Notes: generated by a model from the sequence alone, not told the origin. A DNA stretch of 64,000 nt from Niveibacterium terrae (GCF_048213115.1 NZ_CP172404.1:1550001-1614000); one strand, 5' to 3'. Counted from the stretch's first letter, positions 1 through 7,790 are shown. Program-made: numbers and translations.

Positions 1-558
1 ACTGCAGATAAGCTGGTTGATCAGTCTGGTTTGTCGACTGGCTACACCAGTGGTGTCACCAATTTTGATACCTATTCCGCGCTGGGAGTTACTGCTCTTG
101 GATCTTCTACAACCCCTGAGTTCCCCGGAGGTTACTATGCGACTGTGGGGGCGCATGTGGATATCGATCTTGGTCAAAGTCTGACTGTAACAAAACTGGC
201 TTTGTGGAATGACCAGGATTTTCAGGGGGTTGATGCCTTCCACCTGCTCATATCCAGCGATCCGAGCTTTGCCACCAGTACATCGCTGGGCAGTTTCAAT
301 GCGCTGTACGGGAATAATGACAACGAGGCTTTGGACTACTCCGTCGGAGTTCCCATCCAGGTGTTTGATCTGAATGATGCCAGCGGGCGCTATGTTCGCG
401 TGGTGTTCGACTCTGCGCACCTGGGACCTTACGTGAATTTGAATGAGATCGCGTTTGACGTAGGAGCAACATCCGTTCCCGAACCTGCCAGCATTGCTTT
501 GCTGGGTTTGGGGCTGGCAGGAATCGGTATTTCACGCCGCACGTCAAAGAAGCGCTGA
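1..558 (+). CDS. PEP-CTERM sorting domain protein (5' truncated)
   Basis: The reading frame is open to the left window edge, so the N-terminus and signal peptide are missing. The last 25 or so residues are a classic PEP-CTERM signal: the VPEPAS motif, a hydrophobic stretch and a basic tail (RRTSKKR). Such proteins are exported, then anchored and processed by an exosortase (EpsH/XrtA type) in exopolysaccharide-producing Gram-negatives. The visible ectodomain is beta-rich, with a pattern like discoidin/F5-8C carbohydrate-binding domains (IDLGQSLTVTKLALW, later GRYVRVVFDS); that assignment is inference. The bidirectional hairpin at 611-634 follows the stop. Confidence 0.85.
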   Translation, partial: TADKLVDQSGLSTGYTSGVTNFDTYSALGVTALGSSTTPEFPGGYYATVGAHVDIDLGQSLTVTKLALWNDQDFQGVDAFHLLISSDPSFATSTSLGSFNALYGNNDNEALDYSVGVPIQVFDLNDASGRYVRVVFDSAHLGPYVNLNEIAFDVGATSVPEPASIALLGLGLAGIGISRRTSKKR

Positions 559-610
559 TTCCGGAATGCACTATTGGTTCCGCCTGCATTGAGGTGCTGC
601 CGTAAACGTC

Positions 611-634
611 AAAACCCCGGTTTCCCGGGGTTTT
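611..634. terminator. bidirectional rho-independent terminator
   Basis: A perfect 10-bp stem (aaaaccccgg / ccggggtttt) with a 4-nt loop has A/T runs on both sides. It lies between two convergent genes and can serve both the PEP-CTERM gene and the small minus-strand gene ending at 656. A near-identical copy lies at 7555-7576. Confidence 0.85.
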
Positions 635-655
635 GTGTTCAATGAGCGGTGCGGC

Positions 656-856
656 TCACTTCGCGGCGGAGGCTTCCGTCTTCGGTGCGGCCTTGCCGGC
701 CTTCTTCGCCTTGTGGACCTTGGCCTTCTTGACCGGGGCCTTCGCGGTCGCGGCGGGCTTGGCGGCCGGAGCCGAACCGGTGGGGGCGGGGGCCTCGGCG
801 GCGAAGACGCCGGCGGCAAAGGTCAGCGCGGAGAGGGTGGCGATCAGCTTCTTCAT
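656..856 (-). CDS. small secreted Lys/Ala/Pro-rich protein, Asr-like (copy A)
   Basis: This 66-residue protein has a clear signal peptide (MKKLIATLSALTFAAGVFAA) followed by a mature part made almost only of Ala, Lys and Pro. The composition resembles the acid-shock protein Asr of enterobacteria; that is similarity of layout, not proven homology. The ATG at 856 was chosen over an upstream ATG because the signal peptide begins there and GGAG lies about 8 nt upstream. A hairpin (cactcg / cgagtg, 877-892) sits in the leader. Copy B at 7599-7790 shares the first 40 residues exactly but has a diverged Lys-rich tail. The conserved array at 919-956 suggests control by an OmpR-family regulator. Confidence 0.8.
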   Translation of the reverse strand: MKKLIATLSALTFAAGVFAAEAPAPTGSAPAAKPAATAKAPVKKAKVHKAKKAGKAAPKTEASAAK

Positions 857-924
857 GGTGGGGCTCCTTGTTGGATCACTCGTGCTCGAGTGCATGGCTG
901 CAGTGTGAGCGCGCGGGACTTAAG
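741..924. repeat. direct repeat, copy A (184 bp)
   Basis: By base-by-base reading this block matches 7675-7858 with only two differences, in the same orientation, 6934 bp apart. It covers the signal-peptide half of the small secreted protein, its ribosome binding site, the leader hairpin and the first hexamer of the upstream array. Weaker similarity continues on both sides, over the terminator (611-634 versus 7555-7576) and the rest of the array. It looks like a recent duplication or one kept alike by gene conversion. Confidence 0.9.
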
Positions 925-956
925 GCCTGATGAAGCGGGATTAAGCGGGGATTAAG
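919..956 (-). promoter_or_regulatory. tandem PmrA/BasR-box-like array upstream of small secreted gene A
   Basis: On the minus strand the hexamers read CTTAAT-N5-CTTAAT-N4-CTTCAT-N5-CTTAAG. The first pair exactly fits the PmrA box consensus YTTAAK-N5-YTTAAK, and the second pair fits with one mismatch. The array ends 62 nt before the ATG at 856, where activator sites are expected. Copy B has the same 6-5-6-4-6-5-6 spacing although the spacer bases differ. Binding by a PmrA/BasR-like regulator is inference; PhoB, RstA or another OmpR-family regulator could also use such head-to-tail sites. Confidence 0.65.
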
Positions 957-988
957 CTCGGCCCCACCACAGGAACCCGCCGTGCTGG

Positions 989-1420
989 TCAGGGCTTTCG
1001 GGCCGCCAGCATTTTTTGCAAACCGCGCATCAGGCAGCCGATGGCCGGAAGCTTCATATAGAGTTCCTCGGCCGCATCCCAGTAGTCGCGGTGGTAGCTC
1101 ACTTTGCCATCGGCGCCGAATTTTAGATGCGATACACCGCGGATGACCTGAGTCGCGCCGCGTCCTCCCCGACGCATGCGGTAATGGAACTCCCAGGCCA
1201 GCATCACCCCAGCGGTGTCGGCCACGCGTTCGGTGACGACAAAGCGTGGCTCGGCCACTTGCCGGAACATGTGCGCAAAGATCTGTTGAATGGCCTCGAC
1301 GCCGCGCACTTCGTTGAAGGGATCCTTGAAATAGGCGTCGGCGGCATAGAAATTGGGAAAGCGCTCGACCTTCTCCGGTGTCAGCTCGTGGTAGAAGGCG
1401 ATCAGGCGGTCAAGTTCCAT
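989..1420 (-). CDS. NTF2-like (SnoaL-type) fold protein
   Basis: This 143-residue protein has the pattern of the nuclear transport factor 2 / SnoaL superfamily: an N-terminal helix, the phrase FYAADAYFKDPF near residue 25, and a central beta-sheet ending in HRDYWDAAEELY. Family members are small pocket proteins or isomerase-like enzymes. It is the last gene of the lipid-modification operon, and its ATG lies inside the end of the SDR gene (11-nt overlap), so translation is probably coupled. Such a gene recurs beside SDR, DUF1365 and Cfa-like genes in proteobacteria. The substrate is unknown. Confidence 0.75.
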   Translation of the reverse strand: MELDRLIAFYHELTPEKVERFPNFYAADAYFKDPFNEVRGVEAIQQIFAHMFRQVAEPRFVVTERVADTAGVMLAWEFHYRMRRGGRGATQVIRGVSHLKFGADGKVSYHRDYWDAAEELYMKLPAIGCLMRGLQKMLAARKP

Positions 1421-2177
1421 TTCTGACTCCGGTGAGGCGGCGGATCAGCGGGAAATACCAGCAATAGGGCAGCAGCGCCAGAAACTTCAGAATGCAGGTG
1501 AAGCGTTTCGGGAAATGGATTTCGAAACTGCCTTTCTTGAAGCCGTCCAGCGTGGCGATGGCCGCCTGTCGGGGCGTCAGCAGCGCCGGCATCGTGAAAT
1601 CGTTTTGACGCGTCAGTCGGGTCTGCACAAAGCCGGGATTGATCACCCATACCCCGATCCCCTGTGTTTCCAGGTCAAGGTGGAGGCACTCGGCAAAGTG
1701 GATCAACGCCGCCTTGCCCGGTCCGTAGCAGAGCGCTTTGGGGAGCCCCCGATAACCGGCCACGCTGGCCACGAAAGCGATGCCGCCTCCCTCCTTGAGC
1801 TCGGGTAGTACGGCCGCGGCCAAACGCATCGCGCCGTTGAAATTGACAGCGACGACTTGCTCAGCGCGCTCCAGATCGAAATCCTGAGCCGTCATCGGCA
1901 CATAATCGCCGGCCAGATAGACCACCAGGTCGATGCCGCCCCAGGCCTCCAGAAGGGCCTGACGAACAGAGATCAGGCTCGCCACATCGGTCGCATCGCA
2001 GGGCATGAGCTTCGCACCGGCTATGCCGAGCGCTTGCAATTTTTCGACCGAGCGTGCCGACAGCGCCAGCCTGGCGCCCCGGCGGGCGAGCTCATCGGCG
2101 GTCGCCGCGCCGATGCCGGTCGAGGCTCCGACCAGCCAGACCCGTCGGTCGCTCCAATCCGTGATTTTCGGGTTCAT
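1410..2177 (-). CDS. short-chain dehydrogenase/reductase
   Basis: This is a 255-residue classical SDR. The NAD(P)-binding motif GASTGIG starts near residue 17, the NFNG segment lies near residue 115, and the catalytic Ser precedes YGPGK, which supplies Tyr and Lys. A hydrophobic segment near the C-terminus (ILKFLALLPYCWYF) suggests membrane association, fitting a lipid-like substrate. It lies 21 nt after the DUF3833 gene and overlaps the NTF2-like gene, so it belongs to the operon starting at 7303. The exact substrate cannot be read from sequence. Confidence 0.85.
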   Translation of the reverse strand: MNPKITDWSDRRVWLVGASTGIGAATADELARRGARLALSARSVEKLQALGIAGAKLMPCDATDVASLISVRQALLEAWGGIDLVVYLAGDYVPMTAQDFDLERAEQVVAVNFNGAMRLAAAVLPELKEGGGIAFVASVAGYRGLPKALCYGPGKAALIHFAECLHLDLETQGIGVWVINPGFVQTRLTRQNDFTMPALLTPRQAAIATLDGFKKGSFEIHFPKRFTCILKFLALLPYCWYFPLIRRLTGVRNGT

Positions 2178-2198
2178 GGCTTGCCCTTCGCGGAACGC

Positions 2199-2720
2199 TC
2201 AGCGTTTGACGAAGCTCAGCGTCACTTCGCCGAGATTCAAACCCCACTTCGACATCGTGGAGCGGTTGATCATCACTCTGTCGTCCATCAGGAACATCCA
2301 GTCGTCGAAGTCGACGTGATAGGTCTTGCCATCGACCGGCAGTTTCAGCACATAGCGCCAGCGCAGCGCGTTGCCGGCCAGCTCGCCCACCGCTTCGCCG
2401 ACCACGTCGTCGGCGGTGCCGCGATACGAGCCATCGGGCTGGCGCTTGAGCGTCCAGACGCGGCGCGTGCTCGTGCCGTCGGACCATTCGAAGTGCTCGT
2501 CGAGCACGCCGGTATTTCCGGTCCATCGGGCGTCGATGACCGCATGAAAACGCTTCTTCACCTCGCCGGAGCGCCCCTGGAAGATGCCCCAGGCGTCCAG
2601 CGTGCCGTTCAGGTAGTGCCTGATGTCGAGCACCGGCTGCTCCGCCTTGTATTGTTCGACTCCGGTCGAGGTGCAGGCGCTCAGCCCGAGGCAGAGCAGC
2701 GCGGCAGTCAGTCTTTTCAT
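2199..2720 (-). CDS. DUF3833 family lipoprotein
   Basis: This 173-residue protein begins with a lipoprotein signal peptide ending in the lipobox LSAC (Cys at residue 16), so it should be lipid-anchored in the envelope. The body matches the DUF3833 type (NGTLDAWGIFQGRSG near the start, then a beta-rich fold with FDDWMFLMDD). DUF3833 genes commonly sit with DUF1365, Cfa-like and FAD-oxidoreductase genes; the biochemical role is unknown, and a lipid-carrier role would be a guess. Its ATG overlaps the stop of the MFS gene by 4 nt. Confidence 0.8.
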   Translation of the reverse strand: MKRLTAALLCLGLSACTSTGVEQYKAEQPVLDIRHYLNGTLDAWGIFQGRSGEVKKRFHAVIDARWTGNTGVLDEHFEWSDGTSTRRVWTLKRQPDGSYRGTADDVVGEAVGELAGNALRWRYVLKLPVDGKTYHVDFDDWMFLMDDRVMINRSTMSKWGLNLGEVTLSFVKR

Positions 2721-3940
2721 CTGTGAATCTCCAGTGAATCGCGCCAGCGCCACAACAGCGTGGCGGCCACGAACTTGAAGCCCAGTGGGAGCAGCGCGTA
2801 GGCAAAAGTGAGCGCGCTCAGGTTGTGCGCGCTCCCTGGTCGATAGCCGAGCCGATCCAGCAGCGGCAGGGCCAGACCGGCGGCCAGTGCAAGATTGAGT
2901 TTGGCGACGAAATTCCACACCCCGAAACAGATTCCCGCTTGTCCCTGGCGCTCGCCCAGATCGGCAGCGATGGCGGCCGGCAGGGCCAGATCGGCGCCGA
3001 GCGCCAGACCCGACGCGAGGCAGATCAGCGCAAACCCTGCAATGTCACCGCTCCCGGCCAGACCGGCCCCGGCGAACGCAAACATCGCCAGCACCATCGC
3101 CAGTCCCCAGGCCCGCACCCGCCCAAAGCGCGCGGCCAGCCTGACCCACAGAGGCATCGATGCGGCGCCGGCGACGAAGTACACGGCCAGCAGGGGGCCG
3201 CTGGCCGATGCGGCGCCGAGCACATCCGCGACGAAGAACAGGAAGAGCGTTGCGGGCAGCGCGGCGGCGATGCCATTGGCGATGAAGACGCCGAGCAGGC
3301 GACGGAAGGCGGTATCGCGCAAGGCCCGGCTCAGGCTCTGGCCCAGCGGCTCGTTTGAATGCGGCAATGAGCTGCCCGGGCCAAGCTTCGCGAAGGCAGG
3401 CACGGCGGCGATCAGCAACAAGGGCGGCAGCACCCAGGACAGGCGTTGGGTGCCCTGGCTCAGAGAGCTGGCGAGCACGCTGGGCAAGGTCGCGGCCAGC
3501 AGCACACCGACCAGACCGAAGCCCTCCCGTGCTGCCGTCAGCGCAGTTCGCTCCGCCGAGTCGCCCCCCAGGGACACCCCCCAGGCCTGGTAGGCCACCG
3601 AGGCCGCTGAGAAGCCCAGATAGGTCAGCGTCAGCGAGGCGAGCAGCCAAAGGGAGACAAAACTGGACGGCGGATTGAGCAGCGCGACGAAACCGATGGC
3701 GAAGGGGAGCAGGGCCATGGCCAGCATGCGCCGGTGGGGCAGGCGGTCGGCCAGCCAGCCCAGCCACGGGTCGACAAAAGCGTCAAAGAGGCGCGCGCCG
3801 AGCAAGATGGCGCCGAGCAAGGCCAGCCCCAGGTGGGTCGTCTCCGCGTAATAGCGCGGGACGTGGACGTAGAGGGGCAGCGCGGCGAAGGCGAGCGGCA
3901 GGCCGAGCGCTCCATAGGCTGGCACCATGCCTTTGGGCAC
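2717..3940 (-). CDS. MFS transporter (MFS_2/GPH-like)
   Basis: This protein of about 407 residues has roughly twelve hydrophobic segments. The cytoplasmic-loop motif GWLADRLPHRRM follows the first DAFVDPW helix, a pattern of the MFS_2 (glycoside-pentoside-hexuronide-like) branch. It lies in the lipid operon, 80 nt after the Cfa-like gene and overlapping DUF3833 by 4 nt. Its cargo is unknown; moving a lipid or lipid precursor is suggested only by context. An internal ATG four codons downstream is an alternative start. Confidence 0.8.
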   Translation of the reverse strand: MPKGMVPAYGALGLPLAFAALPLYVHVPRYYAETTHLGLALLGAILLGARLFDAFVDPWLGWLADRLPHRRMLAMALLPFAIGFVALLNPPSSFVSLWLLASLTLTYLGFSAASVAYQAWGVSLGGDSAERTALTAAREGFGLVGVLLAATLPSVLASSLSQGTQRLSWVLPPLLLIAAVPAFAKLGPGSSLPHSNEPLGQSLSRALRDTAFRRLLGVFIANGIAAALPATLFLFFVADVLGAASASGPLLAVYFVAGAASMPLWVRLAARFGRVRAWGLAMVLAMFAFAGAGLAGSGDIAGFALICLASGLALGADLALPAAIAADLGERQGQAGICFGVWNFVAKLNLALAAGLALPLLDRLGYRPGSAHNLSALTFAYALLPLGFKFVAATLLWRWRDSLEIHR

Positions 3941-4020
3941 GTCAAAGCTCCCGAGGCCAGGCCAATGCGGCCCACCGCGCCGCGGTGTTCTCCCGCGGCG
4001 CGAGCCCGATGGCGAGTGGT

Positions 4021-5217
4021 TCAGCGGTGCGCGAGTTCAAACTGCACGACATCGATGTTCCCGGCGAGGAAGCCCGCTTCGCAGTAGCTGAGGTAGAAGC
4101 GCCACAGGCGCCGGAAGCTCTCGTCGAAACCCAGCGTCGCAACCTGCGCCCAGTGGGTATCGAAAGAGGTCCGCCACTGCCTGACTGTGCGGGCGTAGTC
4201 GAGGCCAAAGGCGAATTCGTCCGTCACCTTCAGGCCCGATTTTTCCGCCCCCTTCCGGAAGGTGCTGCGCGACGGCAGCATGCCGCCCGGGAAGATGTAC
4301 TGCTGGATGAAGTCGGTGCCGCGTCGGTAGGCCGCGAACAGGTCGTCGCGCAGCGTGATGCTCTGGATCATCGCCCGACCGCCAGGCTTGAGCGCCCGGG
4401 CGACCGTGGCGAAGTAGCTCGGCCACCATTTCTCGCCGACGGCTTCAAACATCTCGATCGAGACGAGGTGATCGAATTTCTCCCGCGTATCCCGATAATC
4501 CTGCAGGCGAAGATCGGCCAGGGGGACGCGCTGCCGCGCCCACTCCAGCTGGGCGGGCGAGAGGGTCAGGCCGGTGACGCGCAGGCCGTCCCGCACCGCC
4601 ATTTCAGCAAAACCGCCCCAGCCGCAGCCGATTTCCAGAACGCTATCGCCCGCGTTCGCTTGCAGGCGGTCGAGGATGCGACGGTACTTGGCGTCTTGGG
4701 CCGTGTGCAGAGAACCGTCGTCTTCCGGCCGGTACAGGGCCGATGAGTAGCTCATGCCCGGATCCAGCCACAGCCGGTAGAAGTCGTTGCCCAGATCGTA
4801 ATGGGCCATGATGTTGCGCCTGCTGCCGGTGCGGCTGTTGCGGTTGAGGCTGTGGCGGATGCGGGCCATCAGCAGTTGCATCCATGAGCCATAGACAGCT
4901 TGGGTCAGCACCTCGCGATTGCGTGTCAGCAGCGCGAGCAGGCCGGCGATGTCGGGCGAATCCCACTGGCCGTCGAGATAGGCTTCGGCCAGCCCGATAT
5001 CTCCTCGGGCCAGCACGCGGCCGAACATCGCTTCATCGTGCACCTGCAGCCTGACTTCGCCTTCTCCTTCGCCGAAGCGGGTGCGGGAGCCGTCGGGCAG
5101 GCGCACTTCGAGAGATCCGCCGCTCAGCTTTTCCAGCAGGGCGAAGACGGTACGGGTATTGCGCGCCAGCGCTTCGGTGCCGCGCAGGATCAGTGCGTGC
5201 TTGAGGGTCCGGGTCAT
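4021..5217 (-). CDS. cfa: Cfa-like fatty acyl phospholipid methyltransferase
   Basis: This 398-residue protein belongs to the cyclopropane-fatty-acyl-phospholipid synthase family, which uses SAM to methylate or cyclopropanate unsaturated acyl chains in membranes. The SAM-binding motif VLEIGCGWGG is at residues 193-202, preceded by AHYDLGNDFYRLWLDP (from 138), with QQYIFPGG further on. The ATG at 5217 overlaps the DUF1365 stop by 4 nt and fits the usual family length of about 390-400. With DUF1365 and the FAD oxidoreductase it resembles the methyltransferase part of sets linked to furan or other modified fatty acids and to RpoE-ChrR singlet-oxygen regulons, so the product may not be a cyclopropane lipid. 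Confidence 0.9.
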   Translation of the reverse strand: MTRTLKHALILRGTEALARNTRTVFALLEKLSGGSLEVRLPDGSRTRFGEGEGEVRLQVHDEAMFGRVLARGDIGLAEAYLDGQWDSPDIAGLLALLTRNREVLTQAVYGSWMQLLMARIRHSLNRNSRTGSRRNIMAHYDLGNDFYRLWLDPGMSYSSALYRPEDDGSLHTAQDAKYRRILDRLQANAGDSVLEIGCGWGGFAEMAVRDGLRVTGLTLSPAQLEWARQRVPLADLRLQDYRDTREKFDHLVSIEMFEAVGEKWWPSYFATVARALKPGGRAMIQSITLRDDLFAAYRRGTDFIQQYIFPGGMLPSRSTFRKGAEKSGLKVTDEFAFGLDYARTVRQWRTSFDTHWAQVATLGFDESFRRLWRFYLSYCEAGFLAGNIDVVQFELAHR

Positions 5218-5978
5218 TTTGGCGATTTCTGCAGCGGTTGATGAGCAGGGCATGTGCCAAGGAAGGGCACCCCCTTGAGCCAGAGTTTGAGCGCCTGCCA
5301 GTGGATGCGCGCGATGACGCCCAGCGATAGGAAGGGCATGGTCAGGAACGCGCGGAGCAAAGCGCTCGCCGACCACGGGTGAGGTTTACCGGAGATCGAC
5401 GTGAGCAGCAGTTCGCCGTCAATGTCGTCGTAGTCGATGTGCGCCGACCGGACAGCGCCTTCGAGATGGAAGCGGAAACGGTAGCCGCCCTCGACCCTGT
5501 TGAAAGGCGAAACGTGGAAGCGCTTCTCGGTGCTCAGCTCCTCGCCATCGGCCAGCGCTTCGCCACCGCGATGGAGCAGATAGCTGTGCGTCCCCCCGAA
5601 GGTGTTGTTGACCTCAGCGAGGATCGCGATCAGATGGCCGGCGCGGTCATGGCAGTACCAGAAGCTGACCGGGTTGAAGAGGCCCCCCAGCACGCGCGGG
5701 AAGGTTTGCAGCACGATCTCGCCGTCGCAGGCGAGGCCTTGTTCGGCCAGCAGGCCCTCGATCCAGGGCAGCAGTGGGCTGCCGTCACGCGCTCCATGGT
5801 CCTTGCTCTGAAAACTGAGCAGGTTGCGTTTGTCGACCGAGAAGATGCCGCACTCGGTCGCCGCCAAGCTGCGCAGAGGCAGCAGCACATAGAACACCGG
5901 ATAGATGAAGGCATTGACCACGGGGCGCAGACGCTTGTGCATCACCTGGCCCATGCAGAGCTGTGGGTGGGTGTTCAT
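5214..5978 (-). CDS. DUF1365 family protein
   Basis: This 254-residue protein opens with MGQVMHKRLRPVVNAFIYPVFYVLL and carries the conserved core VLGGLFNPVSFWYCHD near residues 95-110, both typical of DUF1365. It is cytoplasmic or peripheral to the membrane and nearly always encoded beside an FAD-dependent amine-oxidase-type enzyme and a Cfa-like methyltransferase, as here. The catalytic role is not established to my knowledge. The start at 5978 overlaps the preceding stop (ATGA), and the gene ends in a 4-nt overlap with cfa. Confidence 0.85.
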   Translation of the reverse strand: MNTHPQLCMGQVMHKRLRPVVNAFIYPVFYVLLPLRSLAATECGIFSVDKRNLLSFQSKDHGARDGSPLLPWIEGLLAEQGLACDGEIVLQTFPRVLGGLFNPVSFWYCHDRAGHLIAILAEVNNTFGGTHSYLLHRGGEALADGEELSTEKRFHVSPFNRVEGGYRFRFHLEGAVRSAHIDYDDIDGELLLTSISGKPHPWSASALLRAFLTMPFLSLGVIARIHWQALKLWLKGVPFLGTCPAHQPLQKSPK

Positions 5979-7303
5979 CGCGGCTTCGGGCTGGTTTCGC
6001 GCCGAAGTTCGGCCCCGTCGCTCCGCCACGGAGGCTCGACGCCAAGACCTTTCGCGACGCGCAGCGCGGAGTTCAGTCCGTCCTCGTGAAATCCGTAGCT
6101 GCCCCAGGCGCCGGCAAGCCAGATGCCGCCTTCTCCTTGCACTTCGCCCAGTCGCTGCTGGGCGGCGATAGCGGCAGCGTCGAAGATCGGGTGGGCGTAG
6201 TCGAATTCGGCGATGAGCCTGGCGGGGTCCGGTTCGCGCGCCGGGTTCAGCGTCACCACGACCGGCGTTTCGAAGGGCAAGGGCTGGAGTTTGTTGATCA
6301 GGTAGGAAACTCCGACTGGCTGGTCGCCCGGCTCTCCGTGACCGGCAAAGTAGTTCCAGGCCGACCACAGCTTGCGATCGCGGGGCAGCAGAGCCGGATC
6401 GCAATGCAGTACGGTCCGGTTCGGTTGGTAGCGGATGGCGGAGAGTACCTCGCGCTGGCCGGAACTCGCCGTCATGCCGAGGATCGAGAGCGCCTGGTCG
6501 CTGTGGCAGGCCATGACGAGCTGGTCGAAATGCTCGCTGCCGCCCGCATGCGTCACGCGCAGCCCCGCGGCCTCACGCGTGACCGCATGGACCGGACAGG
6601 CTATGCGCACATCGTCCAGTTGGGAGGCGATCTTCTTGACGTATTCACGCCCGCCGCCGCTCACCGTGCGCCACTTCGGGCGGTTGAACACCTGCAGCAG
6701 ACCGTGGTTCTGGCAAAAGCGAACGAAGGCGGTGAGCGGCATTTCGAGCATCTGGCCGGTCGGGCATGACCAGATCGCCGCCGCCATCGGAAGCAGATAC
6801 CAGCGGGTGAAGGACTCCGAATATCTGCCCTCGATCAGGAAACGGTGCAGGCTGCTCTCACTGTCCGGATGCGCCGCCAGCCACGCGACGCTTTCCCGAT
6901 TGAAACGCAGGATGTCCGAGAGCATGCGCCAGAAGGGGGGGCTAATCAGGTTCCGCCTTTGACCGAAGACGGTCGACAGGTTGCTCCCCGCCCATTCCAG
7001 ATGCGGGTTTTCCAGGCTGACCGCGAAGCTCATCTCGGTCTCGACGCTGTTCACGCCGAGGTGGTCGAACAGCGCGATCAGATTGGGGTAGGTCTTTTCG
7101 TTGAAGACCAGAAAGCCCGTGTCCACCGGAAAGGTCTTGCCCTCCAGCGTCACGTCGACCGTGTTGGTATGCCCCCCCAGATAGGCGCCCGCTTCGAACA
7201 CCGTTACGGCGTAGTCTCGGGACAGCAAGCAGGCGGCGGCCAGACCGGATATTCCCGCGCCGACGACCGCGATACGCTGCTTTGGGCTGACTTGGGTGTT
7301 CAT
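5975..7303 (-). CDS. FAD-dependent NAD(P)-binding amine-oxidase-family oxidoreductase
   Basis: This protein of about 442 residues has an N-terminal Rossmann FAD site (VVGAGISGLAAACLL, residues 13-27) followed by GGHTNTVDV and VDTGFLVFNEKTYPNL. These mark the flavin amine oxidase-like branch that accompanies DUF1365 and Cfa-like genes. It probably oxidises or desaturates an acyl chain on membrane lipids; this is inferred from neighbours. It is the first gene of the seven-gene operon. The ATG at 7303 has GGAG about 7 nt upstream and is preferred to a TTG two codons earlier. Confidence 0.85.
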   Translation of the reverse strand: MNTQVSPKQRIAVVGAGISGLAAACLLSRDYAVTVFEAGAYLGGHTNTVDVTLEGKTFPVDTGFLVFNEKTYPNLIALFDHLGVNSVETEMSFAVSLENPHLEWAGSNLSTVFGQRRNLISPPFWRMLSDILRFNRESVAWLAAHPDSESSLHRFLIEGRYSESFTRWYLLPMAAAIWSCPTGQMLEMPLTAFVRFCQNHGLLQVFNRPKWRTVSGGGREYVKKIASQLDDVRIACPVHAVTREAAGLRVTHAGGSEHFDQLVMACHSDQALSILGMTASSGQREVLSAIRYQPNRTVLHCDPALLPRDRKLWSAWNYFAGHGEPGDQPVGVSYLINKLQPLPFETPVVVTLNPAREPDPARLIAEFDYAHPIFDAAAIAAQQRLGEVQGEGGIWLAGAWGSYGFHEDGLNSALRVAKGLGVEPPWRSDGAELRRETSPKPR

Positions 7304-7320
7304 GGCCAACTCCAGTCTCT

Positions 7321-7333
7321 CTGTCCAGGACAG
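7321..7333. promoter_or_regulatory. 13-bp palindrome in leader of the lipid operon
   Basis: A perfect palindrome (ctgtcc-a-ggacag) lies 18 nt upstream of the first gene of the lipid operon. It could be an operator or a leader hairpin. The wider 7304-7550 region must hold the operon promoter, but no convincing sigma-70 or ECF-type -35/-10 pair could be assigned by eye. Confidence 0.35.
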
Positions 7334-7554
7334 GCATTTGTCCGTCAGGCAGTGATCGAAACTGTCGTTTTAATGCGCTTTTTGGGATTCGCTAAGGGCA
7401 AATTTTGTGGACGCGCCGAATTTTCGGATTGCCGTTCCTGAAAGTGGTGCCGGGCAGTCCCGGGACGTTCTCCGCAAGGGGGAACATTGCCCCCAGGAGT
7501 TGTCGGTCCGCTCAAACCCCCGGTTGTGGCCTTCCCATTCGGGTGTAAACGACA

Positions 7555-7576
7555 AAACCCCGGTTTCCCGGGGTTT
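7555..7576. terminator. rho-independent terminator of small secreted gene B
   Basis: A 9-bp stem (aaaccccgg / ccggggttt) with the same tttc loop as the hairpin at 611-634 follows the stop of the small minus-strand gene at 7599. It also separates that gene from the promoter region of the lipid operon. Confidence 0.8.
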
Positions 7577-7598
7577 CGTTTTCATTGAGCGGCGCGGC

Positions 7599-7790
7599 TC
7601 ACTTCGCGGCGGAGGCTTCCGCCTTCGGCGCGGCCTTCTTCACCTTCTTGACCTGGTGCTTCTTGACCGAAGCCTTCGCGGTCGCGGCGGGCTTGGCGGC
7701 CGGAGCCGAGCCGGTGGGGGCGGGCGCCTCGGCGGCGAAGACGCCGGCGGCAAAGGTCAGCGCGGAGAGGGTGGCGATCAGCTTCTTCAT
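7599..7790 (-). CDS. small secreted Lys/Ala/Pro-rich protein, Asr-like (copy B)
   Basis: This 63-residue paralogue of the gene at 656-856 has an identical signal peptide and identical residues 1-40. It differs in the tail, where copy B has SVKKHQVKKVKK in place of PVKKAKVHKAKK and lacks three residues. It keeps the leader hairpin (7811-7826), ribosome binding site, hexamer array and terminator of copy A. The tail divergence with preserved regulation suggests two variants expressed together. Asr-like periplasmic charge or acid protection is an inference from composition. Confidence 0.8.
   Translation of the reverse strand: MKKLIATLSALTFAAGVFAAEAPAPTGSAPAAKPAATAKASVKKHQVKKVKKAAPKAEASAAK

Noticed and set aside
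7334..7550. Possible GGAAC/CGTC-type ECF promoter upstream of the lipid operon
   Set aside because: The candidate boxes have the wrong spacing (about 20 bp) and no other pair fits, so no promoter was annotated.
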